Source of the DNA: JAFKKS01 sp050187875
Lineage (GTDB): Bacteria; Pseudomonadota; Alphaproteobacteria; Rhizobiales; Xanthobacteraceae
DNA length: 64,000 nt
Assembly: GCA_050187875.1 (NCBI GenBank)
Contig: JBFWXB010000001.1
Location: 62,001 to 126,000 of the forward strand
Direction of reading: 5' to 3'
Each line of letters opens with the position of its first letter. Position 1 is the first letter of the stretch. Below the pieces are notes generated by a model. The model was not told the DNA's origin and searched no databases. It saw only the letters and a program-made list of their open reading frames with translations. The position numbers and the translations under genes are program-made. Of this stretch, positions 35,282 through 44,056 are shown in pieces.

Positions 35282-35476
35282 ATGCAAACAGCCGGCCCAA
35301 AACAGGGCGAAAGAACACGCGAAACTGAAAAGCCGGAACTGACCAAACAGTATTCACAGATCGGCCTTGCCGCCGTCGCTGCGGCGGCTCCGTACGTCGC
35401 GCCGGAACGGGCGTCCAAGGAGAAGCGCTCGCAGCGCTGGGAAGCCGTCGATCCGCGCTTCGAAACCGCCTGCTAA
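35282..35476 (+). CDS. Small conserved-looking hypothetical protein
   Basis: This 64-aa, basic and soluble protein contains QIGLAAVAAAAPYVAPERASKE. The pattern resembles short Hyphomicrobiales hypothetical proteins with a YxxIGxxAVAAAAxY core, recalled from memory and not checked. The ATG at 35282 has a good ribosome binding site (GGGAGA, 6 nt upstream). No function can be assigned. It precedes corA by 124 bp. Confidence 0.5.
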   Translation: MQTAGPKQGERTRETEKPELTKQYSQIGLAAVAAAAPYVAPERASKEKRSQRWEAVDPRFETAC

Positions 35477-35529
35477 AGGCGGCGTCGTCTTAAGAGTTTA
35501 CGTCCGCCACATTGCCCAGCGGCGTGAAT

Positions 35530-35576
35530 GCGTCTGCGGGTAGACGCTTCTTGTCTGCCGCGCTACCGGTAGCGCG
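35530..35576 (+). promoter_or_regulatory. Two inverted repeats in the corA leader
   Basis: GCGTCT (35530-35535) pairs with AGACGC (35542-35547). Twelve bases later CGCGCTACCGGTAGCGCG (35559-35576) is a perfect 18-bp palindrome that ends 24 bp before the corA start. They may form leader hairpins or be a protein-binding site. Confidence 0.5.
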
Positions 35577-35600
35577 AAGGCGATAACGGCGCGGGCGGAC

Positions 35601-36572
35601 ATGCTCAATTTCTACGTTGCGCGAGGAAACACGCTCGAGCGTGTCACGCCATCGGAGCCTTCGCCCGCGGGCGTGATCTGGTGCGACCTCCTTTCACCGA
35701 CTCCTGACGAAGACCGGACCGTCGAGCGCATTCTCGGCGTCGCCGTTCCGACGCGCGAAGAGATGCAGGAGATCGAGGTTTCGAGCCGCCTCTATGTCGA
35801 GAACGGCGCGCGCTACATGACCGCGACATTGATGTGCCAGTCCGACACCGACATGCCGAAGACGACGCCGGTCACCTTCATCCTCGCCGATCGCAAGCTC
35901 GTGACGGTGCGCTACGACGAGCCGCGGCCCTTCGCCATCATCTCCTACAAGCTCGCCAAAAGCTGTCCGGCGGCCGCAACAGGCGAAACGATCCTGCTCG
36001 ACCTGCTCGACGCGATCATCGACCGCTCCGCCGACATTCTTGAAAAGGTCGCGGCGGAAGTCGACGTCGTCTCGCACCAGATTTTCGAGCCGACGCCGCG
36101 CCGCACCGATCGCTCGCGCACCTACAACCAGATCATGCGCTCGATCGGCCGCAAGGGCGACCTCTCCTCGAAAGTGCGCGAAAGTCTGGTTTCGCTTGGC
36201 CGCCTGGTCGTCTTCCTCGCCAACGAGGCGGACGCGCTGAAGTGGCCGAAGGAAATGCGCGCGCAGCTCAAGGTGATGCAGCGCGACGTGCAGTCGCTCT
36301 CCGACCACGCCACCTATCTTGCCAACAAAATCCAATTTCTGCTCGACGCCGTGCTCGGCATGGTCTCGATCGAGCAGAACAACATCATCAAGATATTTTC
36401 GGTGGCCTCGGTCGCGCTCACGCCGCCGATCCTCATCGCCTCGATCTACGGCATGAATTTCAAGCATATGCCGGAGCTGGAATGGACCTACGCCTATCCC
36501 GTGGTCCTGGTCCTGATGGTAGTGGCCGCCGTCTTGCCCTACCTCTATTTCAAATGGAAACGATGGCTGTAG
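35601..36572 (+). CDS. corA: CorA-family magnesium/metal transporter
   Basis: This 323-aa pentameric-channel family member has a long cytoplasmic N-terminal domain and two C-terminal transmembrane helices. The signature YGMNFKHMPELEW carries the GMN selectivity motif in the periplasmic loop. It normally mediates Mg2+ or Co2+ uptake. The ATG at 35601 begins MLNFYVARGNTLERV. The 3' end overlaps the mandelate-racemase-like gene by 10 bp. Two inverted repeats lie in its leader. Confidence 0.95.
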   Translation: MLNFYVARGNTLERVTPSEPSPAGVIWCDLLSPTPDEDRTVERILGVAVPTREEMQEIEVSSRLYVENGARYMTATLMCQSDTDMPKTTPVTFILADRKLVTVRYDEPRPFAIISYKLAKSCPAAATGETILLDLLDAIIDRSADILEKVAAEVDVVSHQIFEPTPRRTDRSRTYNQIMRSIGRKGDLSSKVRESLVSLGRLVVFLANEADALKWPKEMRAQLKVMQRDVQSLSDHATYLANKIQFLLDAVLGMVSIEQNNIIKIFSVASVALTPPILIASIYGMNFKHMPELEWTYAYPVVLVLMVVAAVLPYLYFKWKRWL

Positions 36573-37672
36573 GTCCGGTGCAGTCGGCAGAACGCCTCAC
36601 CGTTCACGGCGTACGCACCCGCGCCGTCAATGTTCCGATGAATTTCGTGCTCGGGACAAGCGCAGGCGCCATCCGGTCGGCACCGCTCCTCCTCATCGAT
36701 CTCGAAACCGAAGAAGGCGTCACCGGTCGCGCTTACGTCTTCGGCATCTATCCCGGCGGCCCGCGTGTCATTGGCAACGTCGTCGAAGACGCCGTCGCGA
36801 TGATCAAGGGTAAGCCGCTCGCGCCCGCCGACCTCACCAAGCTCCTGCTGCGCCGCTTTCTGCTGATCGGCGTCACCGGCGTGGTGCGCATGGCGCTCTC
36901 CGCCATCGACAGCGCGATGTGGAATGCCGCCGCGATTGCAGTAGGCAAGCCGCTGGCAACGCTTCTCGGCGGCAGCCCCAAGCCGATCCCGGCTTACAAC
37001 AGCAATGGGCTCGGCTTGATGGGACCGCAGAAGACCGCCGATGAAGCGTTGAAGCTACTCGAAAGCGACCTCAAGGCGGTGAAGCTGCGTCTCGGCTATC
37101 CGACGCTGGAAGAGGATCTCGCCGTCGTGCGCGCCGTGCGCCGCGCACTACCCGACGCCATCACGCTGATGACCGACTACAATCAAGCGCTGGATACGCC
37201 TGAAGCCATCCGCCGCGGCTGCGCTATCGAGAACGAGGGCATCTACTGGATCGAGGAGCCGATCCGCCACGACGATTATCGCGGCAATGCCGCCATCGCG
37301 GACGCGCTCGACGTGCATGTGCAGATCGGCGAGAACTTCAATGGTCCACAAGGCATGGCGCAGGCGATCGGCGCCCATGCCTGCGACCTCGTGATGCCCG
37401 ATCTCGCGCGTATCGGCGGCGTCACCGGTTGGATGCAGGCGGCCGCGCTTGCAACCGCGCATGACATCCCGATGTCTTCGCATCTCTATCCTGAGGTGAG
37501 TGCCCACCTCATGGCGGTGACGCCGACCGCCCATTGGCTTGAATATGTGGATTGGGCCAATGCCGTCCTCGAAGAGCCGCCAGTAGTGCGCGATGGCTCT
37601 CTTATCGTCGCCGATCGTCCGGGCAGCGGCCTCACCTGGGACGAGAAGGCCGTCGCCAAATACGCCGTCTGA
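36563..37672 (+). CDS. Mandelate racemase-like enolase-superfamily enzyme
   Basis: This 369-aa protein follows Pseudomonas mandelate racemase closely along its length. The metal ligands are in TDYNQ, IEEP and IGENF. The His-Asp dyad is in SSHLYPEVSAHL and MPDLARIGG, and the carboxylate-binding Glu is in HWLEYVD. The normal KTK catalytic motif reads K174-L-R176, so the second lysine is replaced. The ATG at 36563 lies inside the end of corA, and the frame upstream of it belongs to shadow sequence. The enzyme should abstract a proton alpha to a carboxylate, but true racemization is doubtful. Confidence 0.9.
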   Translation: MAVGPVQSAERLTVHGVRTRAVNVPMNFVLGTSAGAIRSAPLLLIDLETEEGVTGRAYVFGIYPGGPRVIGNVVEDAVAMIKGKPLAPADLTKLLLRRFLLIGVTGVVRMALSAIDSAMWNAAAIAVGKPLATLLGGSPKPIPAYNSNGLGLMGPQKTADEALKLLESDLKAVKLRLGYPTLEEDLAVVRAVRRALPDAITLMTDYNQALDTPEAIRRGCAIENEGIYWIEEPIRHDDYRGNAAIADALDVHVQIGENFNGPQGMAQAIGAHACDLVMPDLARIGGVTGWMQAAALATAHDIPMSSHLYPEVSAHLMAVTPTAHWLEYVDWANAVLEEPPVVRDGSLIVADRPGSGLTWDEKAVAKYAV

Positions 37673-37830
37673 GCGGCGGCAATGGTCTCCCTGTGAGCGC
37701 CGGACCACACAAGCGTACCGACCCCGCGTTGACACCTTCCAAGCCGATTTCTACTCTCCTTGAAAAATAACGATCCGTCGCCGGCCGATCGGTCGACGGT
37801 TGAGCGCTCGGCGTCATTTGGGAGGGGAAT

Positions 37831-39078
37831 TTGCAAAAATCATCGTTGGCTTTCGCTGCGCTCATTGGCGCGTCGCTCATCGGCACATCGCTCGCGCAGG
37901 CGGCGGACCCGGTGAAAATCGGCGTCCTGTTCCCGCTGACCGGCAATGCCGCGGCGGCCGGTCAGGCCGCGAAGGCGGCGGTCGAGGTCGCGGCCGATAT
38001 CGTCAACAACGACCATCCGGACCTCGGCGACATCCCGCTCGCCAAGGGCGCCGGCCTGCCCGGGCTTGGCGGCGCCAAGATCGAGCTCGTCTTCGTCGAT
38101 CACCAGGGCAACCCCTCGGTCTCGCAGCAGCAGGCGTTGCGGCTGATCACGCAGGAGAAGGTGCAGGGCCTCTTCGGTACCTATCAATCGTCCTGCACGC
38201 TGACCGCAACCGCGGTCGCCGAGCGCTACGGCATTCCCTTCGTCGTCGGCGATAGCGCCGCCGGCAACATCACGCAGCGCGGCTTCAAGTGGACCTTCCG
38301 CGTCACGCCGATCGCGTCCGACTTCGCCAACACCTACATGCACTTCATCGAGGACATGAGAAAGAGCGGCAAGCAAATCCGCTCGATCGCCATCGTCAAC
38401 GAGAACACCGACTACGGCACCTCGGTCGCGGAAGCGATCGAAGCCGCCGCCAAGAAAAACAACATCCCGGTCGCCGCGCGCATCCCCTACGGCGCCAGCA
38501 CGACGGACGTCTCCGCGCAGGTGCTGCAGCTCAAGGAGAAACAGCCCGACCTCGTCATCTTCATCAGCTACACGGCCGATTCCATCCTCTACATGAAGAC
38601 GATGAAGAGTCTGGACTATGCGCCGCCGATGGTGCTCGGCGACGATTCCGGCTTCTCCGATCCGTCCTTCGTGCCGGCGGTCAAGGACATCGCCCAAGGC
38701 GCGATGAACCGCAGCGGCTGGGACATCGGCAAGCCGGGCTCGGTCACCTACAAGATCAACGAGATGTTCAAGGCCAAGACCGGCCGCGACCTCGACGACA
38801 CCTCGGGCCGCAACCTGCAGGGCTTCCTGACCATGGCCGAGGCGATCAACCGCGCCGGCTCGACGGAGCCGGCGAAGATCCAGGCCGCACTCAAGGCGAC
38901 CGACCTCAAGCCGAACCAGCTGATGATGGGCTATCGCGGCGTCAAGTTCGACGAGACCGGACAAAACGTTCTGGCCTCGACGTATCTGATCCAGCTGCAG
39001 GGCAACGACTACACGCTGGTGTGGCCCGCGGACAAAGCGGCAAACCCGCTGCAGTGGCCGATGAAGGGCTGGAAGTAA
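37831..39078 (+). CDS. Branched-chain amino acid-type ABC substrate-binding protein
   Basis: This 415-aa periplasmic protein is of the LivJ/LivK family (Peripla_BP_6). The signal peptide MQKSSLAFAALIGASLIGTSLAQA precedes ADPVKIGVLFPLTGNAAAAGQAAKAAVEVA, typical of the family. TTG at 37831 is the start, with GGGAGGGG upstream. Ligands of this family include amino acids, amides, urea and aromatic acids. The proximity of a mandelate-racemase homologue and nicotinamidase makes an aromatic acid or amide possible, but this is inference. Confidence 0.92.
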   Translation: MQKSSLAFAALIGASLIGTSLAQAADPVKIGVLFPLTGNAAAAGQAAKAAVEVAADIVNNDHPDLGDIPLAKGAGLPGLGGAKIELVFVDHQGNPSVSQQQALRLITQEKVQGLFGTYQSSCTLTATAVAERYGIPFVVGDSAAGNITQRGFKWTFRVTPIASDFANTYMHFIEDMRKSGKQIRSIAIVNENTDYGTSVAEAIEAAAKKNNIPVAARIPYGASTTDVSAQVLQLKEKQPDLVIFISYTADSILYMKTMKSLDYAPPMVLGDDSGFSDPSFVPAVKDIAQGAMNRSGWDIGKPGSVTYKINEMFKAKTGRDLDDTSGRNLQGFLTMAEAINRAGSTEPAKIQAALKATDLKPNQLMMGYRGVKFDETGQNVLASTYLIQLQGNDYTLVWPADKAANPLQWPMKGWK

Positions 39079-39102
39079 TATTCCTGAACGTGGTCGCCTA
39101 AT

Positions 39103-39208
39103 CCGTCATCCTGAGGTGCGAGGACGCGGTAGCGACCGAGCCTCGAAGGATGCACGGCCCCGGCCGTCGCCCTTCAAGGGCCGCTTTGCGGCCACCTCAG
39201 GGTGACGG
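39103..39208. repeat. Intergenic palindromic repeat, copy R2 (CCTGAGGTG type)
   Basis: CCGTCATCCTGAGGTG (39103-39118) pairs with CACCTCAGGGTGACGG (39193-39208) with a single mismatch. Inner GC-rich hairpins fill the loop. It separates the binding-protein gene from the permease genes of the same importer. Confidence 0.75.
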
Positions 39209-39237
39209 AGTACAACCTCGTACTGCGGATAGCGTAG

Positions 39238-40095
39238 ATGCTCCTCCTCCAGGTGATCGTCGGCGGACTGCTGCTCGGGGCGATTTACGCCCTGTTCTCG
39301 TCCGGCCTGACGCTGATCTGGGGCATGATGAATTTCATCAACTTCGCCCACGGCGAATTCGTCATGCTCGGCATGTATGCGGCGCTGCTCGCCTTCGTCT
39401 GGCTCGGCGGCGGGCCCGCGGTGTTCGGCCTCGCTTCGCTCATCGCCCTCTTCTTCCTCGGCGTCGTCGTCTATCTCTCGCTCATCCGCCACGTCATGCG
39501 CGGGCCGATGCTGGCGCAAATCCTCTCGACCTTCGGCCTGGCGCTGCTGCTGCGCTACACCGCGTTCTGGCTGTTCTCGGCGAATGTCGTGTCGTTGCCG
39601 CAGACCGCGCTCTCCGGCAGCCTCAATATCGGCGGCATCCTCGTCTCGGTGCCGCAGCTCATCGCCGGTATCATCGCCGCGGCGCTCACCATCGCCATGC
39701 ATCTTCTCCTCACGCGCACGACCATCGGCAGCAAGCTCCTCGCCGTGGCCGAGGATCGCAACGCCGCCATGCTGATGGGCATTCGCCCGGACCGGATGCA
39801 GACGCTCGCCTGGGGCCTCTCCGCCGCGAGCGCGGGCATCGCCGGCGCGCTTATGGCGATGTCCTATCCGTGGTCGCCGTCCGTCGGCGAAACCTTTGGG
39901 CTCACCGCCTTCGTCGTCGTCGCCTTTGGCGGTTTCGGCAGCGTGCCGGGCGCGATGTATGCGGGCCTCATCATCGGCCTCATCCAGGCGCTCTCCGCCT
40001 ATTATCTCGGACCGATCTACAAGGACGTCGTCGTCTACGCCCTGTTCGTCGCGCTGCTCTGGCTGCGGCCGCAGGGCCTGATGGGAAAGGCTTAA
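39238..40095 (+). CDS. Branched-chain amino acid-type ABC permease (LivH-like)
   Basis: This 285-aa inner-membrane protein has about eight helices and the LivH opening LLGAIYALFSSGLTLIWGMMNFINFAHGEFVMLGMY. The EAA-like cytoplasmic loop AVAEDRNAAMLMGIRPDRMQTLAWGLS is intact. The ATG at 39238 is 159 bp after the binding-protein stop because repeat R2 lies between. It forms the membrane dimer with the LivM-like protein encoded 6 bp downstream. Confidence 0.94.
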   Translation: MLLLQVIVGGLLLGAIYALFSSGLTLIWGMMNFINFAHGEFVMLGMYAALLAFVWLGGGPAVFGLASLIALFFLGVVVYLSLIRHVMRGPMLAQILSTFGLALLLRYTAFWLFSANVVSLPQTALSGSLNIGGILVSVPQLIAGIIAAALTIAMHLLLTRTTIGSKLLAVAEDRNAAMLMGIRPDRMQTLAWGLSAASAGIAGALMAMSYPWSPSVGETFGLTAFVVVAFGGFGSVPGAMYAGLIIGLIQALSAYYLGPIYKDVVVYALFVALLWLRPQGLMGKA

Positions 40096-40101
40096 CAGCT
40101 C

Positions 40102-41112
40102 GTGAGCGTCGAGGCCGCACTCCCGGTGACGAAGCGCGCTCCATCAAAGGTCGCCTGGGGCTGGATCGCGCTCGCCGTCGTCTTCCTGATCTATCCGCTG
40201 GTTTTCCAGGGCGCCTTCCCCCGCGACATCGGCGTCGCGCTTCTTCTTGCCGCGATCTCGGCATCGGCCTGGAACATCGTCGGCGGCTATGCCGGGCAAG
40301 TGTCCGTCGGCCACGGCATGTTCTTCGGCGCCGGCGCCTACATTCCGCTGATGATGTTCACCCATTTCGGCTGGCCGCCGATGTTCGGCATCCCGATCGG
40401 CGTCGCCGTGAGCCTCGTGCTCGCGGTCGTCATCGGCATGCCGACCTTCCGCCTGCAGGGCCATTACTTCAGCATGGCGACCATCGCCGTCGCCGAGTTG
40501 ATCCGCCTGCTGGTCGGAACGTGGGACTTCGCGGGCGCTGCGATCGGCCTCTCCGGTCCCGCGATCCCGCGCGGCTGGTGGGATCTCACCTTCACCAGCG
40601 AGCTTCCCTACTACTACATCTTCCTCGCCGTGCTCGCGATCCTGCTGCTGGTGACGTGGCAGGTGCAACGCAGCCGCTTCGGCTATTACATGCGCGCGGT
40701 GAAAGCGGGCGAGCGCGCGGCGAAGAGCCTCGGCGTTCCGGTGCGCAGGACGAAGCTTTACGCGCTGATGCTCTCCGCCGCCTTCACTTCGATCGCCGGC
40801 TCGCTCTATGCGATCAAGACGGGCTTCGTCGATCCGGAAAGCGGGCTCGGCATCCTCGTCTCGGTGCAGATGGTCATCATCGCCGCGCTCGGCGGCGCCG
40901 GCACGCTCGTCGGTCCACTGATCGGCGCGATCATTCTCATCCCGTTGCAGACCGCGACGAATACCTGGTTCGGCGGCGGCGGCTCGGGCCTCACCTATAT
41001 TCTTTACGGCGGCATCATCGTGCTGCTGGCGCGCTTCGAGCCGGGCGGACTCGTCGAGCTCTGGAACACCTACGCGCCGCGGCGCTTTCGGAGCGGCAGC
41101 CATGCTCCTTGA
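40102..41112 (+). CDS. Branched-chain amino acid-type ABC permease (LivM-like)
   Basis: This 336-aa permease has about nine to ten helices and the LivM motifs ISASAWNIVGGYAGQVSVGHGMFFGAGAY and AVKAGERAAKSLGVPVRRTKLYALMLSA. GTG at 40102 follows the LivH-like stop after 6 bp. Its end overlaps the ATPase gene by 11 bp. All five parts of the importer are encoded here in the usual order. Confidence 0.94.
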   Translation: MSVEAALPVTKRAPSKVAWGWIALAVVFLIYPLVFQGAFPRDIGVALLLAAISASAWNIVGGYAGQVSVGHGMFFGAGAYIPLMMFTHFGWPPMFGIPIGVAVSLVLAVVIGMPTFRLQGHYFSMATIAVAELIRLLVGTWDFAGAAIGLSGPAIPRGWWDLTFTSELPYYYIFLAVLAILLLVTWQVQRSRFGYYMRAVKAGERAAKSLGVPVRRTKLYALMLSAAFTSIAGSLYAIKTGFVDPESGLGILVSVQMVIIAALGGAGTLVGPLIGAIILIPLQTATNTWFGGGGSGLTYILYGGIIVLLARFEPGGLVELWNTYAPRRFRSGSHAP

Positions 41113-41836
41113 GGCGAAGAACGTCGCGAAACACTTCGGCGAGTTCCGCGCCGTCGCCGACGCGAACCTCACGGTCGCGGAAGGCGATGTGATCGGCCTG
41201 ATCGGGCCGAATGGCGCCGGCAAGTCGACGTTTTTCAATTGCCTCGCCGGCGACACCACGCCGACGGCTGGCACGATCCTGTTCGATGGGCATGACGTGA
41301 CCTACGCATCCCCCGAGACACACGCCAAGCTCGGGATCGGACGCACCTTCCAGGTGCCGGCGACCTTCGAGGACATGACGATCCTCGAGAACGTTATGGT
41401 CGGCGCGTTCCTGCGCCATCCCGGCCGCGGCGAGGCGCGCGACCATGCCGAGAACATCATCGAGCTCACCGGCCTGAAGGAGCAGGCCCGTCTGCGCGCC
41501 CGCTCGCTCGGCACGCCCGGCCGCAAGCGCCTCGAGATTGCGCGCGTGCTCGCGACCGGCCCGCGCCTGATGCTGCTCGACGAAGCGCTTGCGGGCTTGA
41601 CGCCGGGCGAACTCCAGGCGGCGATCGCCCTGGTGCGAAAAATCCACGAGACCGGCGTCACGATCGTTATCGTCGAGCACATCATGGAGGTGATCATGAC
41701 GCTCACAGCGCGCGTGCTCGTCTTCAACCAGGGCCACGTCATTGCCAGCGGCAGGCCGCAGGAGGTCGTCAACGATCCCGTCGTGATCGAGGCCTATCTC
41801 GGCCACGGCCACGCCAAGCGTGCGCGCAAGGGCTGA
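41102..41836 (+). CDS. Branched-chain amino acid-type ABC ATPase (LivG-like)
   Basis: This 244-aa ATPase has Walker A GPNGAGKST and Walker B LMLLDEALAGL with the switch VEHIMEVIM. The usual signature LSGGQ is altered: the sequence in that place reads RSLGTPGRKRLEIARVL. LivG proteins often have LPYGxQRRLEIARAL at this site, so the change is in the expected family direction. It pairs with the LivF-like ATPase 4 bp downstream. Confidence 0.93.
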   Translation: MLLEAKNVAKHFGEFRAVADANLTVAEGDVIGLIGPNGAGKSTFFNCLAGDTTPTAGTILFDGHDVTYASPETHAKLGIGRTFQVPATFEDMTILENVMVGAFLRHPGRGEARDHAENIIELTGLKEQARLRARSLGTPGRKRLEIARVLATGPRLMLLDEALAGLTPGELQAAIALVRKIHETGVTIVIVEHIMEVIMTLTARVLVFNQGHVIASGRPQEVVNDPVVIEAYLGHGHAKRARKG

Positions 41837-41840
41837 CGCG

Positions 41841-42593
41841 ATGGATGAGCTCGTCGTTGATCATCTCGAAGTGCGCTACGGCGATCTCGTCGGCGTCGCC
41901 GACGTCTCGCTGAAGGTGCCGCAAGGCAGCGTCGTCGCGCTGCTCGGCTCGAACGGCGCCGGCAAGACGACGACGCTCAACTGCATCGCCGGCCTCGTGC
42001 GCGCGTCGGGCGGCGACATCCGCTGGCGCGGACAATCCGTCACCAACCGGCCGGCTTACGCCATCGTCACGAACGGCCTTGCGCTCTCGCCCGAAGGCTG
42101 GCGGCTCTTCGTCTCGCAAACGGTGGAGCAGAATCTGCGCCTCGGCGCAACGGCGCTCAGCGACAAGGGCAAGCTCGCAAGCCTGTTCGAGCGCGTCTAT
42201 GCGATCTTTCCGCGCCTCGCCGAGCGGCGCAAGCAGAGCGCCGGCACGCTCTCGGGCGGCGAGCGCCAGATGCTCGCCATGGGCCGCGCGCTGATGAGCG
42301 AGCCGAGGCTCCTGATGCTCGACGAACCGAGCCTCGGCCTTGCGCCGGCGATCGTCGACGCGCTTTACGAGACGCTGCGGCGCCTGCATGCCGACGGCCT
42401 GACGCTCCTCCTCGCCGAGCAATCGATCCCGCTCGCCCTCGAGATCGCCGATTACGCCTATGTGCTGCAGACCGGCCGCACCGTCCTTGAAGGCACCGCC
42501 GCCGAACTCGAAGACAACGAGCAGGTGCAGGCGATCTATCTCGGCATCGGCAGCGCGGATGGCACCGCGGCCGCGCCGCCATCATCATCGTAA
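41841..42593 (+). CDS. Branched-chain amino acid-type ABC ATPase (LivF-like)
   Basis: This 250-aa ATPase has Walker A GSNGAGKTT, signature LSGGERQMLAMGRAL, Walker B LLMLDEPSLGLAP and the switch EQSIPLALEIADYAYVLQTGR, typical of LivF. The ATG at 41841 (MDELVVDHLEVRYG) is preferred to the open frame from 41820. It completes the importer operon; nicotinamidase follows 95 bp later. Confidence 0.94.
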   Translation: MDELVVDHLEVRYGDLVGVADVSLKVPQGSVVALLGSNGAGKTTTLNCIAGLVRASGGDIRWRGQSVTNRPAYAIVTNGLALSPEGWRLFVSQTVEQNLRLGATALSDKGKLASLFERVYAIFPRLAERRKQSAGTLSGGERQMLAMGRALMSEPRLLMLDEPSLGLAPAIVDALYETLRRLHADGLTLLLAEQSIPLALEIADYAYVLQTGRTVLEGTAAELEDNEQVQAIYLGIGSADGTAAAPPSSS

Positions 42594-42688
42594 GACGCCG
42601 CGCCCTCATCGCCGGTCTTCCACGCGGATCATTCGCGCGTTACATGCCGCATTGGTGACCTGCGACGCGCGCGGAACGAGATACTGCG

Positions 42689-43327
42689 ATGGCTGACAAG
42701 ATCACGATCGGCGAGCATGACGTGCTGCTGGTCGTCGACGTCCAGAACGACTTCTGCCCCGGCGGCCGCTTGGCCGTGCCGCGTGGCGACGAGGTGGTGC
42801 CGCTCGCCAACGACCTCGCGGCGCGCTTTGCCCATGTCGTGCTCACGCAGGACTGGCATCCGCCCGGCCATCATTCCTTCGCCTCGTCGCATCCGGGCAG
42901 ACAACCGTTTGAGACCGTCTCTTTCGATTACGGGCCGCAAATTCTGTGGCCCGACCATTGTGTGCAGGGAACGCCGGGCGCGCAATTCCATCCGCGTCTC
43001 GACATCCCCCATGCCGAGCTGGTGATCCGCAAAGGCTTCCGGCGCACGATCGATTCCTATTCCGCATTCCAGGAGAACGACCGCAAGACGCCGACCGGCC
43101 TTGCCGGCTACTTGCGCGAGCGTGGGCTCACGCGCGTGTTCCTTGCGGGACTGGCCTTCGACTTCTGCGTCCGCTTCTCGGCGGTAGACGCGCGCAACGC
43201 CGGCTTCGCCTGTGTCGTCATCGAGGATGCCTGCCGCGGCCTCGATGTCGAAGGCTCGATGGCCGCAACGCGCGCGGCCCTCGCGGCTCTCGGCGTCGCA
43301 TGCGTCATGCACCAACGTCTTGCGTAG
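42689..43327 (+). CDS. pncA: Nicotinamidase/pyrazinamidase
   Basis: This 212-aa isochorismatase-fold amidohydrolase converts nicotinamide to nicotinate for NAD salvage. The triad is visible as D17 (VVDVQNDF), K115 (IRKGF) and C160 (AFDFCVRF). Metal ligands lie in TQDWHPPGHHSFAS. The ATG at 42689 begins MADKITIGEHDVLLV. It sits 95 bp after a Liv-type importer on the same strand, which may be chance or may link the importer to an aromatic amide. Confidence 0.93.
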   Translation: MADKITIGEHDVLLVVDVQNDFCPGGRLAVPRGDEVVPLANDLAARFAHVVLTQDWHPPGHHSFASSHPGRQPFETVSFDYGPQILWPDHCVQGTPGAQFHPRLDIPHAELVIRKGFRRTIDSYSAFQENDRKTPTGLAGYLRERGLTRVFLAGLAFDFCVRFSAVDARNAGFACVVIEDACRGLDVEGSMAATRAALAALGVACVMHQRLA

Positions 43328-43684
43328 CGAGCTCCCTCCTGCGGAAAGTGCAGGCACTGGGCCAGGAACCTGACCGAAAGTCTTGAAAACGCAACGGAAC
43401 CCGCGGCCACCTCTTGCGTTGGAAGGGCGAAGCGCGTCTTGACGCGTTTGGATGCTCGACCGCCGGCGAACGGCAAGGCCATGCGGTTGGCCAGCCCGCC
43501 CGCGTGACGATCGACAAAGCCTGGGATGGCGAAACGCCCATCACGCTTCGCCTACAGGCCGCAAGCCAAGAAACTCAGGAAGCGCTTCGCGTAGCTCCCG
43601 CAAATGGATTGCGGGTTTGCGCCGGATTGAACCTCTCGCGAGAAGGAAGCGCGAGCGAGAAATCCGGCGCGTTGGAGGACGGCC
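43328..43684. other. 357-bp intergenic stretch without a supported gene
   Basis: An open frame at 43414-43692 exists but has no family resemblance, no good ribosome binding site and overlaps the SPW-repeat start. The promoter of the SPW-repeat gene is presumably here. Confidence 0.4.
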
Positions 43685-44044
43685 ATGAATGAATGGACGA
43701 ACGCCAAATTCTGCGATGTGGCGAACCTGATCCTTGGCGCGATCCTGTTCTTCTCGCCTTGGGTCTTCGCGTTCTCATCCGGCGCGCAATCGCAGAACGC
43801 CTATATCTGCGGCATCATCATCTTCGTGCTGGCGGTCGCCGCCCTTTCGGCCTTTGCCGTTTGGGAGGAGTGGCTGAACCTGATCGTGGGTCTTTGGGTC
43901 CTTGTCTCGCCCTGGGTCCTGCAGTTCCAGGGCACCACGGCCCAGAGTGTGCACGTGGTGATCGGAATTCTCGTCGCGATCCTTGCCGCGATCGAGCTCT
44001 GGATGATGTATCAGCATCCGCCGCATCAGACCGTGGCGCGGTGA
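43685..44044 (+). CDS. SPW-repeat membrane protein
   Basis: This 119-aa protein has four hydrophobic segments arranged as two repeats, each with the SPW signature (ILFFSPWVFAFSSG and LWVLVSPWVLQFQG). It matches the SPW-repeat family of bacterial membrane proteins, whose function is unknown. The ATG at 43685 gives MNEWTNAKFCDVANLILG. It stands alone, just before the hairpin-rich block. Confidence 0.88.
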   Translation: MNEWTNAKFCDVANLILGAILFFSPWVFAFSSGAQSQNAYICGIIIFVLAVAALSAFAVWEEWLNLIVGLWVLVSPWVLQFQGTTAQSVHVVIGILVAILAAIELWMMYQHPPHQTVAR

Positions 44045-44056
44045 GGCGCTACGTCT

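Noticed and set aside
36242..36562. Upstream part of the long frame containing the mandelate-racemase-like gene
   Set aside because: It is an out-of-frame shadow of corA; the racemase homology starts after 36563.
43414..43692. 93-codon open frame before the SPW-repeat gene
   Set aside because: No ribosome binding site, no domain-like composition, and it overlaps the start of the supported gene.
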